Assembly: GCA_965153455.1 (NCBI GenBank)
Contig: OZ234494.1
Coordinates: 18,104,001 to 18,168,000, forward strand
From: Sphagnum compactum
Lineage: Eukaryota; Bryophyta; Sphagnopsida; Sphagnales
Direction: 5' to 3'
Length of the DNA: 64,000 nt
Positions 38,000 through 51,259 of this stretch are shown here, piece by piece. Under the pieces are notes generated by a model. That model had not been told where the DNA came from, did no database searches, and was given only the letters and a program-made list of their open reading frames with translations. Within the stretch, counting starts at the first letter, position 1; each line of letters opens with the position of its first letter. The position numbers were made by a program, and so were the translations under genes.

Positions 38000-39200
38000 C
38001 TAGTAATGATGAGTCAGTTAGAACTCTGCAGGATTGCTAATCATTCATCCATTCATAACTACTCCATTGCTAACTATGATTGTTGGCTATGTATTAACCA
38101 TGCTCATGTCTCAACCCACCTTGTAGCCACTAAGTTCCTTACCAACTTACTCACCTACATAGTAATGAGTTACATTGCCTATCTAGTTACCAATGATACT
38201 CACCTAATTACATGATGGAATGTATTGTCAGTTCCACCACTCCTGTAGATGTGAAATTGCATGTTAAACATCTCACAGTTTCACCCTAAATGTTTGGGAA
38301 TGGAACAAATGGAATGGCACAAAAAGTCTATTAATCCACCTATATGAAAATGTGAGATATTTTCATTGCAGAAGAAATTGAAGATGAACCCCAATTTTAC
38401 AATCATGGACTTGTATTGAATTTTGATTCAACAAAGAGTTTCATCTTTTATGGCTTGTTTTCTTGCCACTTGACATGAACAATTCGAAACTCCATAAGGT
38501 GGAGTATATGAAGATATCCATATTAGGTCATTCTTGTTCTCCTATGATAAATTATGGCCATTTAGACCAAATTAGCCTTACTTTCATAGTCCATTGGTCC
38601 ACCATATATGGAGATAGAAACCTAAAGCCATTTTGGTGACAAACTATGAGTCTAGATGGCCTTTTATTGAAATTTGTCTTTTTGTAAATCCAATTTTATT
38701 GGCAATATGAACTTTCACAAAAAGTTACATGATACTATATGCTAGCTTTTTGACTTACTAGTAAAATTGCCCTTGACTCTTGTAGACATGACCCCAATAA
38801 TTGTCAAAGAACCCTGAATGATTAAAACAAAACTTCTTCCCAAGAGAAAATAGAAAGAAGAAAGTTAGATGTCTCTTGAATCTTCACTAAGTTATAGATG
38901 GGCTCCTACTAAATGAGTTTTTAGGTCTGCAAACCCCATATAAATTACAACTTGTAAGTACACACTCTCAGTTGCTGAAAGGCAATCTGAAAGGCTCTTC
39001 CTCTTATGGCAAGTTCAAACCAGCAATAGTTAAAAATTTAGGAAATGTCTGGCCATACCATATCCCACTAGTTAGTCATCCATCACCTCAGAAATGCATA
39101 TCTCCGTCCAATATTATGAGTCATAAATCTGAACCCTGGTGGATGTTTCCATTAGGAAAAGACACAAAATTGTCATGGGGGATCGATGGAGGTGGACAGA
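38000..39200. other. Spacer without a supported gene
   Basis: AT-rich, no gene seen. TAC/ACC-rich words occur around 38120-38200. Frames are short and unremarkable. Confidence 0.45.
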
Positions 39201-39665
39201 AAAATGTCACTTCTCCTTTGGGTTCCAGTTCCCTCACTAACCACAGCGGTTAGTTCAATTTCTGCATTTACTACCTACTAAGACCCTAAACCCTAAACCC
39301 TCTAAAAGAGGTAATAATAGAGTTATTACCTCTATTGACAAACTTGATACAGGCTTATGGTTTAGGGAAGAGAGGTAGTGGTGTGAAGAAGGTGCACCCC
39401 ACCCTCTTGGCCTGCAGTAAGGACAAGGAGTGGGTTGGCTGGGCAACCCCATGAGTGGATGACTCTTAGGAGGGGGTCATCCACAACTAAGGCATAAAAT
39501 AGGGGGCTTCAATGTTGATGGGATGATGATGCACTGGTGGTTGTTTCACTTAGCCTCCCTGCAACTTCCAAGCCTTTGCTTGAACATTAGATATGCATGG
39601 ATTTTGACTAGTGTCTCATTAATATGATGGGTCCCTTTGAAATTTGACAAGCTTTGTGCAGGTCA
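39200..39665. repeat. Block similar to 27440-28040
   Basis: TTGGGTTCCAGTTCCC...CTAACCA at about 39217 and AATATGATGGGTCCCT at about 39615 match the block upstream of GRP member 1. A telomere-type ACCCTAAACCCTAAACCCT lies at about 39282-39300. Confidence 0.45.
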
Positions 39666-40009
39666 AGGAAACTTATTATTAGGGAAGAAACATTTATGGA
39701 TGTGTGAGTGTAAAGTTGAAAGAAAAACAAAAGGAAAAAGCTGTATACTTTGAAGCAGGAGTGTCTCAATTCTCAACTCCCTGCTTTAGCTAGTGGCCAA
39801 CAAAATTTATGGCAAAAGTGTTGTCTAGTAGCAGAAGGAAACAAAAGCCCAGTTGTAAAATGCTTGAAAGAAATGAACTGGCATCAATTACCCACAGATT
39901 CCATTGTGATGAAGGAATCTTCAACATAACCAACAGTATTAGTACTTAGCAGCCTTTGTTTTATTGGCAAAAAGTTTTGCCAAAAAGAAAATTTAAGAAT
40001 TAAAAATTT

Positions 40010-40260
40010 CCCAAAAAACTGCTTTTGAAGGTTTTCAATTGCCAGAAGGGAGGAAAACAAATAAAAAAATTGGCAGATTTCTATACATAATTTTTCAGCT
40101 TGTATCCAAAATATAGAAGGATGATTAAAGTTTTTTTTACTTCATATTTAGTTTATAGCCGGATTTGGCTAAATCTTCCCATGTACAATCAATACCTTTT
40201 CTATATTTTTCTATGGATGATGATTAGCCACTTTGGCTACAAACAAAACCACTAGTACTT
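40010..40260. repeat. Dispersed repeat with TTTGGCTAAATCTTCC core, copy 2
   Basis: GAAGGTTTTCAATTGCCAGAA, then TTTATAGCCGGATTTGGCTAA, then GGATGATGATTAGCCACTT. The order is as in copies 1 and 3, without the tandem expansion seen in copy 3. Confidence 0.5.
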
Positions 40261-40559
40261 AGGTACTCATTTTCTCCACCATTGCTGGAAAGCCTCTCTC
40301 TCCTCTGAGTCCTGACCTTATATATAATAAGGCAAAATATATACTTTGAGATGCTCAAGAATTAAATCATATTGTGAATGATTTGAGTTTTCTTCTTGCC
40401 TAAAGCTGTGAAAGGCAAAAAGGTTTAGAGGAGACTCAATAGGGGAGTTGGGCCCAGGGAAGACATTAAAAGCTCTTTTCTCTTCCCTGAAAGAAACCCA
40501 AATGATTCAACTAGCCAACCTTTTTTTTTGACCTTGTTGAAATTTGGCTAATATAAAAT

Positions 40560-41157
40560 TCAAAAATTAAAAGTAAAAAATTAAGTGATTTTGGAGGTTT
40601 TCTATGGCCAGAAATGAAAAGACTAAATGTAAAAATCCCCAGATTCCTATACTTGGTTTTCAGTCTGTAGCCAAAACATTAGGGAAGGATGATTGAAGAT
40701 ATGGCTAAATATTCCTAAGGATGATCACCACTTCAAAAATTTGAACTTAAAATTTGGTTTATTGCCACATTTGGCTAAATATGCCTAAGGATGATTGCCA
40801 CTTTAAGGATTTGAACTTAAAATTTGGTTTATTGCCAGATTTGGCTTGATTATTCCAAAGGATGATCGCCACTTTAAAGATTTGAACTTAAAATTTGGTT
40901 TATAGCCAGATTTGGCTAAACAATTCTAAGGATGATAACCACTTTAAAGATTTGAACTTAAAATTTGGTTTATAGCCAGATTTGGCTAAACATTCCTAAG
41001 GATGATCACCACTTTAAAGATTTGAACTTAAAATTTGGTTAATAGCCAGATTTGGCTAAATATTCCTATGGATGATCACCACTTTAAAGATTTGAACTGC
41101 AAATTTGGTTTAGAGCCAGATTTGGCTAAATCTTCCTACGGATGATGATGGCCATTT
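40560..41157. repeat. 70-bp tandem repeat array (about six units) in copy 3
   Basis: TTGAACTTAAAATTTGG recurs at 40741, 40811, 40882, 40952 and 41022, with a variant at 41092, so the period is 70-71 bp. Each unit continues TTTATAGCCAGATTTGGCTAA, a CTAAGGATGATC-like part and CACTTTAAAGA. The array begins in the single-copy part of the dispersed repeat at about 40590 and ends with the GGATGATGATGGCCA phrase that ends the other copies. An internal segment was therefore amplified in place. Confidence 0.85.
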
Positions 41158-41159
41158 TG

Positions 41160-44100
41160 GATACAAACAAAAATTTCTAAATAAAACCACTGCCACTGGC
41201 CATCATAAGTTGCAACCCAGAGATGAGAGACATTTGACAAAATGGTCAATGGAATCTATTATCGTGCCATTGTGGTGTGGCGATGGAGAACAAATTCAAC
41301 AACGTCAACAGCCCCAAGAAATCAATGTCAACGGGGGAAGTTGGGAGGCGACGGGGAGGAAGAAAGAAAGACGAGAAAGCTAGAGGCGGAGAATTGGTTT
41401 GAGTCTCAACAACGTCAATGGCCAAGTCAGGCGGAAATAAATGGCAGCGACGGTTCCGAACACGACGAAGGGGGTCGGTAGACAAACATTAAGAAGGCGA
41501 CCCCACTTTTGTCGCCACCATCTGTGTCAAGTGGGTCCTACGCCCTACGGCTTCAAGTAAACGATAAAGAGGCAAAAAGAACACAAGTCCTTTGCGTGAG
41601 TGAAAATGGTGGTGCTCTTTTACATCTTAGAGAAGGGTAGACCTCTCTTGCCCTTTTGGGTTGTTCTGGCTAACTGCCCTCATGCCTAGGCACCTCAAAA
41701 CATGGAAGGGCCTCTCTGGCGACCCTTCTCCTATACCTGAGGCACCACAGTGGAATTGGAATTTGGGGCTGCCCTCATCCTAAGGCCCTGACTCATGACA
41801 GCAAAAGTGTAGCACCTGATCCTGAGAAGGACTCAAATATCCTTAAACCAATATTATTACAACTAAGTTAGTTAGTACTCGGAAGTAATTGCAATTTGCA
41901 ATCCTGTTTCTTCTAATTCTGTGTACTTTTGCACCCACATTTTGTGACACATAAGTCAATCCACTCTTTTTGCACATTGAATTTGGATTCTAATGTTTGC
42001 TACAGTTTAAAGTTGTTATTAGAATTGTTCACTTGTTAGAAAGTGGCTACCTCCTAACATGAAGTCAATAGTCCTGCAAGGAAAAGAGGCCCCTCTAGAA
42101 TGGATGCACTACCCGTACAAGATGAAGAAGCACACTCAATCATATACTTTGTTGGCAAACTAACTTTTCTCTCTTATAGCTTTTTTTTCTTTTTCTTTTG
42201 CTTGTTCACATCCATATGCGATGAACTTAAGGAACATTGTTGAAATGAATAGGGTTGTTTCACTTGGAAGGGCCAAGACATGGAAGTTTCCATAAGACCA
42301 TCTAAATAACCATCTTAAGTAATTCATCAAATAGTAGTTAATGTAATTTACTTTTAAAAAATATATATATACATGATTATGGATTACCTTCAATCTTTAC
42401 AAATCAGAAGTGAACAACAATGAATGAATTTCATTCATAATGGATGAAAAATGAATGTTCATGAATGAATTTTATTAATATTGGATGAAAGGTGGATATT
42501 TGTTTAAACCCATGTAGCTCACAAGATGCCACAAGATGCAAATGATTATATTTCAAATGGTAATAAAGACTTGGGATTAATCCCATATGCAAATTATTGC
42601 CAGTTTCACTTAATACATATTATTTTGAGTTCTAATAATTCTCTCTTGCATTTAACTATAACACATATAGTGAAAAGTTCCTTGTTGTCAATGTTTTTGG
42701 GGGATGTTATAAAATTTCAATTTTACTTTTGCTTCAATGGAATTTTGAACTTTTTCTTAGAAAGATGACAATTATGCTTGGTGCATCTTCAACAAATGGA
42801 TGCAACATTTGATGGCTTTCTAGAAACTTATAAACATTTAATAATGTAACTTTAAGATTATAACAGAAATTTTTTGAATCCTTCTTTTGATGCATGAGAT
42901 TCAAGTCTTCGTATTTTGTGGCATATGTATAATTATGCTTACTTTTTACAAGGATACTTACTTGTAATGTATTATCAATTGTAATAATAAATGTGCTTGA
43001 ACTTGGAAAATCCATGAGTGTGCAAACATGATAATAGAAGTCAACTTTGTCACTTTGGATGATTGTTTTCTGAATGTTTAAAAAACAATAGGATTGTAAA
43101 TTTACTAGGATAATTACAATAATTTGCATATTAATCACTAGATTTACAAATAATCTTAAGTTGTAAATACCAGGTGATAATTACAATATTTAGTTGCCTT
43201 GGACAAGTTCTAAAAAACATTAATCACAAAAAATAGTATGTTGCACCTAGCTACATAATAGTCACATACTCCATGTAACTTGACCAGGGTTTTCATCCAC
43301 TATCTTGGATGGTCACAAGCTTGGTCACACCAAGGTTGCAACTATTTTTATAATTCACATATGCATACACATATACATATGATGAGAAATGTCTAATGCA
43401 CACATGTGCATCCACATTAACGTGAATCACTAGACACATAATTAGTGTTTAGTTTGTCATGTTTTAGTGTCAAAATTGTAATATGTTGCAAGTTTTTTAT
43501 TTGTTTACAAAATAAAGTTTTTAATATACAATGGAAACATGTGATATGATTTGGATTGAATTTAATGAGGATAGAATATTGATTTGTATTCAAAAGCATG
43601 TAACTAATGTTTATTAAGCATTATAAGGAATCCTATTTTTGAAAAGGTTACATTAAATGTACATTCTTTAGACATATCTTTACATAATGGGTAAAAGCAC
43701 TCTAGGTGGACCAAAACTAGCACATGATAAGTCCATAGTAAGTAATACATTTTTATAGTGTATTTTGATGGTGTCAAAAATGTTACATTTTTGGATGTTT
43801 ATGTTCAAGGCAATTTACAATCATCTTTTCCCAAAAAATAACTACATGGGAATTTCATAAACATCCTAGAATATGGGGTTTTTAAACAATAGTATGAATT
43901 TCACAAAAACCATGCCCACAAGGACTAAATAAATTTTTTTCATAAATCTATTTCATAACAAGTCCTTATGCTTCCATGCCATCTTGAAAATGGTTTAGAA
44001 ACCCCTATTTTGAATTGCTTACATGTTAATTTTTTATGAGGTTAATAAATTGTGAATCTGTAAAAGTATTATTTGTGTATTGTTACATTACAAGCCATAA

Positions 44101-44500
44101 AATTAAAAAGTTCTCCATTTCAAATGTTTATATTACTTTGATTTGGTCTTTCTTTCAAAAATAATTATCGTTATAATCATTACATTGAATCCATTTAACA
44201 TAAATAGTCTAACAAATGCACATGCATCATACATTTTAACATGTGAAGGTTTCACTTTTGGTGTTTGGGCTTTATATTTTGATTTTTAAAAAGTTAATTT
44301 TATGTAATATTATTTGTGGCTCACAAAATATTGTATCATTGTTTTAAATGAATTAAGCAACCATTAATGAAATATTAAAACATCCAATTAATCACATCAT
44401 ACCATACCATGTTGCATTGTCATGAAGAATATTAACATGTTCCAATTTAATAAACCAACCTAGTTCCCATGCCCTAAAAGCAAAAGGCCAATATGTGACC
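41160..44500. other. Intergenic DNA, GC-richer at 41.2-41.85 kb
   Basis: At 41250-41500 opposing 79-codon frames exist on both strands in purine-rich DNA with two CAACAACGTCAA words (about 41298 and 41408). Neither frame matches a family, and I do not call a gene. The rest is AT-rich. A small foldback of GAATGAATTTCATTC type lies at 42420-42480. Confidence 0.4.
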
Positions 44501-47365
44501 AACACATTTACAACTACTTGTGACTATTTGGTTTTTGCAACTAAATTTTTGCCTTTTACGACTAGTGTAATATCATGTTAACAACAATCGACTCACCTAC
44601 GACTAGCTTGCAACTAAATTGGTTTACATCCATATATGGGTTGGACTTATCATCCAAGAGTAACCTTCTAAAATCCCATTAATTGCTAGTGAAGTGGTGC
44701 TTAAACGCCTCAACATATGTTTATATACATCAACTATAATAATTATTTGATTTATGATTAAATTTAATATTCATACTGTTTTTAATTTAATTAAAATCAT
44801 TGATATGATTATTATAATTATACTAATTTCAAATAAATTAAATATATTCCAACATAGACTGTTATACTCAATATTTCTATATTTTTTAATAACAATAAAA
44901 CTACTATAATTAATACATAATTATTATAAAATCATAATAATTACTTTACTTATACATTAACTATAATAGACACATAATTTATAATTCACCTTAATTATTC
45001 ATAATTTTAAATTTTAATATTTTTAATAATGAAAATATTTCTACTATAATCAAATGAATTAATTTAATTTTTATGATTGTAAGAATTACATTATAGTATA
45101 CTAGAATATTGAATTATTGAATTATTATTTATTATTGCTTATGTAAATTGAATAAATAATAATACAACATAAATTCCCAAATTAATGAAAATTATAGTTC
45201 CCAATCATAAAAAATAACTATTGTATATACAACACTTATGTTTTCATCATAATAATAATAAAATTTCATGACCTAAGTGAAAAGTTATGTTTTATAGTTA
45301 AGATTTTTATTTCAAAATTTCAAAATAATCTTAAAATAACGAGCAAAGTTGTTGTAATTATTGTATTTACAAACAAAGATACACTAAAATAATTGTATGT
45401 AAGACTCATATTTACTTATTTACAATACATTTTTAATTAAAAACATAAAATTTTATATTAATAATTATTATTCTATAGTGACATAAAATAATTGTAATTA
45501 TTTAACTTATTTGTTAATTTAGAATTACAATACTTGAATAATTAAGCTTTATTAATATAATCTATAATATATACATTTACTTCTTTTTTAAGATTCTAGA
45601 ATAATCATAATTTACTTTAAATAATTAATGTTATGACCATAACAACATGGATTTTAATATAATAAATTAAAATATTTATTTCTTGTAACTACTTGTTCAT
45701 AATATATCATTTTATCAACAAATGATTATATTTATTAATTATAAGTAACACTAAATAGTTATTGTTACAACATAAATTTTCATATTATTATAGTAAAATA
45801 TATCAATTACTGTAATTAATGTTACATTACTTTAAAATCATTGTAATTATTTCAGATAAAATTTGATTATAGTAATTTCATAGTTATTTTTAATTGAAAA
45901 TAATTATTCACAATCTGGAATGTCTAACTTTAATCTGAATTTAAATTTTTTTGGAAAATTTATAATCTAGTTAAAATAATTATTGTGATGATTTTATAAT
46001 TTCAGGAATTATCATACAGTAATTTTTTTAATAATTTTTTTTGTGATTACTTATCTATGGTAAATATTCTTACAATAATATTATAGTAATTAAGAAATAT
46101 TAATATATGTTAAGCAGATTATGGTATTTATAGTTATTAATTACCAATGGAAAAAAATAAATTGTTTGACGGATAATTTTTATTCAATAATAATTGTAAA
46201 TATATAGTATTTATAGTAATTAATTTAATGTTACTTTTTAAATAAATAATTTGTGTAGGAATTTTTTTCTAATAACAATTATTTGTTCATTATTTTTAAT
46301 ATGAAAATAAATATTTTTAATAGTTATTTTTAAGTATAATAATTCTATTATTTATAATTCGACCATGTTTTAAAAATTAAGGAAATATTTTTAAATATTG
46401 AAATTATTTATTTATCTATGAATTATGTATTGACAAGTTTTGAATAACTAGATAACTAGTTAGTTAAATATTTAAAAGTTATTAGTTATTTAAATAGTTG
46501 ATAATGAATATTTAATATTTGTAGTGTATAGTTTATATTTAAATATATGTTAAATTTAATCATTATTAATTAAATGATTATATAATTATATTTAATTAAT
46601 AAGCCATGTACTTGAATTGTTTAAAAATCTAAAAACTAAGAAAAAAAAAGACCTGAATTTTTTTTTTCGAATTCAACCTTAGTTTGTGAAGAAGTTAGAA
46701 CTTCAAAATTCATCCCATATTGTTTGTCCTCCATTCCTAATTTGAACATTATATAAACAAGGGGTGTGGTCATCCAATTTCACATTAAAAAATGTGTGCA
46801 CATGGGATGAGTCATTCAAAAGGCTTAACCCAAAAATAAAAAATAAATTATGCACAATTTTAAACTACCTACCTCCCCAACCTACTTATCTACTTAGTTA
46901 AGTAAGTGTTTTGTTTGACCTACCCACCTAGGTTGACTTATGTACCTACCTAAGTACCTACCAACTTAATATTAATTATTTTTATTAAATTCATTTTGAA
47001 ATGTTGCGTGACATATTTACATTGGGTCATGTGTCATAATATAAATCATCCAAACTTAGAATTAAACGTTCTAGATTATTTCAAAACAATAATAATATTT
47101 ATTTTAAATAATTAAATATATTGGGACACGTGGCAACACATCATTTGCTTTCAATAATGACCAAAATAGTCGTATCTTAGTCACATGTGACAATACGTAT
47201 ACAATGGAGTCAAAGGATGAACTTATATTTGTTGACTTTTTTGTTCATCCAATACCCTTGTCGTTTGCGACTAATATCACATGCAACTTGTCCAAATCGC
47301 AATGTCACTTGTAACTAAAATTTAGTTGTAGAGACTACTCGAAAATATGTGTTTTTCTTCTAGTG
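44500..47365. mobile_element. CACTA-like element end with subterminal repeats (extent uncertain)
   Basis: The right terminus GTTTTTCTTCTAGTG (ending 47365) reads CACTAGAAGAAAAAC on minus. Next to it are repeated words of the type GCGACTAATATCAC, GTAACTAAAATTTAG and CCAAAATAGTCG. Similar words (GCAACTAAATTT, ACGACTAGTG, GCAACTAAATTGG) lie at 44510-44630, about where the other end might be, but I found no matching left TIR. The middle is an extremely AT-rich core with no frame. Confidence 0.4.
44740..46640. other. Extremely AT-rich core (~1.9 kb)
   Basis: Almost only A and T, made of TAATTATTA-, AATAATTAT- and TTTAATTTA-like words. No gene and no clear period. Could be the inside of the flanking CACTA-like element or a matrix-attachment type segment. 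Confidence 0.7.
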
Positions 47366-49095
47366 ATAAGGTGTAAATTTCAAGCTCAAATAATTATGTA
47401 AAATTACAAAAAATGATATTCTTGCCATGTTCACCTTAATATGTCCAACCTTAAAAACCTTGCACATATATTGTGCATTACCATCATTGACATTCAAGAG
47501 CCTTTCTAAATTCAATTGATGTACTTAAACACAATTTGAATAATAATGTAAATCCAAGTTTGTGTATATTATTTTGTTTTGGCCTCGTCCAATTATTATC
47601 CCAAAATTTTACTTCTACTTGATTTTTGACATCATTTTGAGCAAAATCTTTCATTAACACCTTAAGCAAAAGTCAAGATCAAACTATCTTCTTTTTTAAT
47701 GAAATATGAATTAATGTATTGATACATAAATTGGGCATGCTTGCATAGCTAATGTTTTGTTGGTACTTCATATATTAGTTGTACTAGCTTAAAGTGTGTG
47801 TTTCACTAGACTTTGCCCAAGTCATTAAAAGCTAACATGCGAAATGTTTTTGTAACAAAAGCATGAGTATGACGAAGTGAAAAGCTTTGTAAAGGTGGAT
47901 GAACGAGTAAGCACACACATTTGAGGTCAAATTGATTATGTTTGTGAAGTTAAATGTGAAAGTATATGAAATAGGTTATATTTTATATGAAATTTATAGA
48001 TGAAAGATGGGTACAATTGTCATTAGTAAAAATTAACCAAAATATAATATTTTATTTGTAACTACATGTGATTATTACTTGTTTGCAACTCACTTGGAAA
48101 GTATTTGCAACTATAAGATCAAAATTCAAACAATTAGTCATTCTTATGACTTTGATGCAACTATGTTGAGATTCTTTATGCCTTCATCCTATGGGCTAAA
48201 TGCTTTTAAAGTATATCTTCATCCATGAATAGGCTTGTATGCATCATTAATCACAAGAGTCACCAAATTAATCGAACCACTAGAGGTATACTATGATGCA
48301 ATATGATAAATGTATGTTTTTTTGTATGTATTAAAGTAATATTTAAAACATATTAGAAATATAAAATATATATGTTTTTGCACATGTTGTGTGTATGTAT
48401 GAATTTTATTCATATACTAAATCTGAAAATTGATACTATTACAATAAAATTATTGAAAATTTATTATGCCTACTAAGATTATTATTATTTATTAATATCA
48501 TTATAAAATATTGATTAATATAATTTAGAAGAGCTATAAAAAGTAAGATAGTAAAAAAAGTAGTAATTTAACAAAGTAGTTAACCTAAGTGCCATGTGTC
48601 ATAGGTGGTTTAGGCTTAAGTGCCATGTAGACCATGTTGATTACTATTTAGGCTAGGTGAATTAATAGGTAATAAGTTAGATTAATAGCTAGGTAGTAAA
48701 TAGAATAATAGATAGTAGGTTAGGCTAGTTATTAATTGGTAGGTAATACCTTAAAAGCTAAGTTAAGTAGGTCGTACATGTAATAAATGTAGTTGTAACT
48801 AAATTGCAACTAGGTTGTGACTAAAATGTTTGTTGCACATGTTTGTTGTTTAATTTCTTAACCTAGGTGCCATGTGGTATGATGTAGCTTAAGTGCCATG
48901 TGGTTTAGTCTATCTTAAATGTCACATGGCATGACCTAGCGGGTGCCACATGGCCTAGTCTATCCTAGGTGCCACGTGCCATAACCTAGCCTAGGTGCCA
49001 TGTGGCCTAGTCCATCCTAAGTGCCATGTGGCATAACTTACCTACCTAAGACTATCTGTCTACCTACTTACCTATTTCACAAGTTGCCACGTGAC
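47125..49095. repeat. Inverted 13-bp pair GACACGTGGCAAC / GTTGCCACGTGAC
   Basis: GACACGTGGCAAC (47125-47137) and GTTGCCACGTGAC (49083-49095) are inverted copies with one difference, about 2 kb apart. Both contain the CACGTG palindrome, and CCAAAATAGT(C/T)G lies a few tens of bp on the same side of each. They may mark related element edges. The pairing could also be coincidental. Confidence 0.3.
48585..49045. repeat. 26-bp tandem array of GTGCCATGTGG units
   Basis: GTGCC(A)-type unit starts lie at 48866, 48892, 48918, 48942, 48969, 48995 and 49021, so the period is about 26 bp over seven units. Two earlier scattered copies lie near 48589 and 48620. Each unit carries a near-palindrome such as GCCACATGGC or GCCACGTGCC, then CTAGTCTATCCTAG-type sequence. 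Between the scattered copies and the array is TAGGTAGT/TAGGTAAT-rich DNA. Confidence 0.8.
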
Positions 49096-49099
49096 AAAT

Positions 49100-51100
49100 T
49101 TTTGATAAATTACCAAAATAGTTGCAACTATAATGGCAAATTTATGCAATGTAATAATGATTTGGTCAAAGGTCCCTTGTAAATTGTTAGTACCAAACTA
49201 ACAATTGAAGTCACACACATAACAACATGCAGATAGATAGGAGTTGATGTTGAGTTTCTATTTGTATTTTGTTTTATCTTTGAATTTGGATTCCTATAAT
49301 TTGCAAGTTGAATACCTTTTGGAATATGTATAAGAGTCCAAAACTACAACTTGGAAATAAACCCCATGAACAAACCTTATTCATGTTGAATTGGGTTCCA
49401 ACAACAAATATACCCCTACAAAGAATGGGTGTTCTTAATAAATGCCTAATAAGATGCACATGCACCACATCATGTTTTCATTTTCCCCCATTAAAATGTG
49501 ATAGGATACTAGAATCAATATTATTACTTAGTTTCAATTTCCATTTGCAATATTTGTGAAATGTTTTAAATTTAAAAGACTTATATTACATGTTTACCTT
49601 TTGATTAAATGTATTATAATATCCACTATTACATTTTTAGTTATAAGATGTGGCAAATTTCAATAAACTATTTTATAATTTCCTTTGATTTATTATCACA
49701 TTGTTTCAATGAACATTGACATTTCATTAAAAAGGGGTTTGGTTGGCTTTGGCAAACAACTAATTATTACTTCTTTCTAGAAGACATAGCTTGATCTAGA
49801 TGTACAAACAATAATAATAATAAGGATTATGTAATTAATGTAGATCGAAATGAAAAAAATTATAGGTACATGTTGGATTGAGGAAATAAGGTAGTTTTTG
49901 GTTTTGTAGTTAGATATAGTGGTATAGTATAATGGTATTAATTCATTTTTTATCTTGATCACTTATGTTAAGTTTTCAATCACACATTTGTTTATTTATC
50001 TAATTCTTTCCATTTGGTTGATTCATACCTAATGTGGTTGCATATGAAAATGGTTTTTTTAATGCTCTTACTTTCAATGTCAAATAATTCATTAAATTTT
50101 AAAAATTTTGTTTCAGCAATATTGTTATAATAAAAATATATATCTTTTTTTTTAAATTGATATATTCAAATTTGACAAAATATGTAAAAACATAGGCATT
50201 GTGAATGGTTGTTTGAAAGTGAATTAGATCATCATTGAATTTTGTTTACACATAGTTGTTTGATCGCACATTAAATCAGGCATTGTCATGCAAATAAGAT
50301 CATGCAAATATTCTAAACTAATAACAGAGTTTCATGAATATCCAGTTTCTATTATATGGATACACTAAATTGGGGATGAAAAAGAGTAAAAGAAGGTCAA
50401 ACTAAGGTTCAAAGACAGTGTGACTTCAAAAGTTCTCGAGCTCTTTATAAAACTATTGAGAAATTCAAATGTCATTATAAGTGAGGCAAATCGATCCATG
50501 TTGTGCTCATAAATAATGAAAAGGCAAAATTTTACAAGCTTCTTGTGTCATTCAAGACACAACTCGAATTCGAGGCGACAAGTTCAAGAACTTTGTTGAG
50601 TACTCTTGAATTCGAATTCGAGGCTATTTGTTGACTATTCTTGTTGAATTCTTGTGGAATTCAAGACACATAAAAATGAATGGCTATTGCCACAAGAATT
50701 CAAGACACAATTCAACAAGCTTCATGTCAACACAAGAATCACTTGCCATTCATTTTATGAGTTATTCTGGCATGATGAAGATTTAAAAGAATATGGGTAG
50801 CAAGGAAATTTAGAGTGTACATTTTTAAAAGAAAGAGACTGGCAAGTGACCATCATAGCGTTACATGTTTTGAATGTCAACAAATTGGTTTCATGTCATG
50901 ACCTTTTATTTCCATAATGTGGTGTTTAGAATCCAAAGACTCACCTCAAAAACAAAAATTATTTCCTCTGGGAGGCTCAAACATTTTGCTTTGGCAGAGC
51001 ACTAAACAAGTGGACTAACATTCTCAAATGTTGGAGCCTTGATTAACCTTTCCTCAACCTTTTAGTTTTCATAGGTTGGTGGTACTTATGGATCTCACCC
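49100..51100. other. AT-rich gene-free region with nested inverted repeats at 50.6-50.76 kb
   Basis: No gene seen. At 50638-50760, GTTGAATTCTTGTG is answered by CACAAGAATTCAAG, and AAAATGAATGGC by GCCATTCATTTT. CAAGACAC recurs several times and GAATTCGAGGC twice nearby. The segment could fold into a compound hairpin. Confidence 0.5.
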
Positions 51101-51255
51101 CACTATAACAAAAGGTGTCCCTATACGGAAGTGATTTCACTAAATTTTGAGCGAATTCATCAATCTTAATAAATAAAAATTAATTACAAAATAATGAATT
51201 CATTGGTCTAGTGAACAAGAACTAAAGAAATGCACCCACATTTTATAATAGCTGG
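51101..51255 (+). mobile_element. 155-bp CACTA-type MITE, copy 2
   Basis: The left end CACTATAACAAAAGGTGTCC and the right part GCACCCACATTTTATAATAG match copy 1 at 1196-1349 in order, orientation and length. Three bases CCC lie on both sides (51098-51100 and 51256-51258), a possible target duplication. The interior has diverged more than the ends. Confidence 0.65.
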
Positions 51256-51259
51256 CCCA

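Noticed and set aside
41242-41485. Two opposing 79-codon frames
   Set aside because: Open on both strands in a purine-rich patch, which is a composition effect; no homology recognised.
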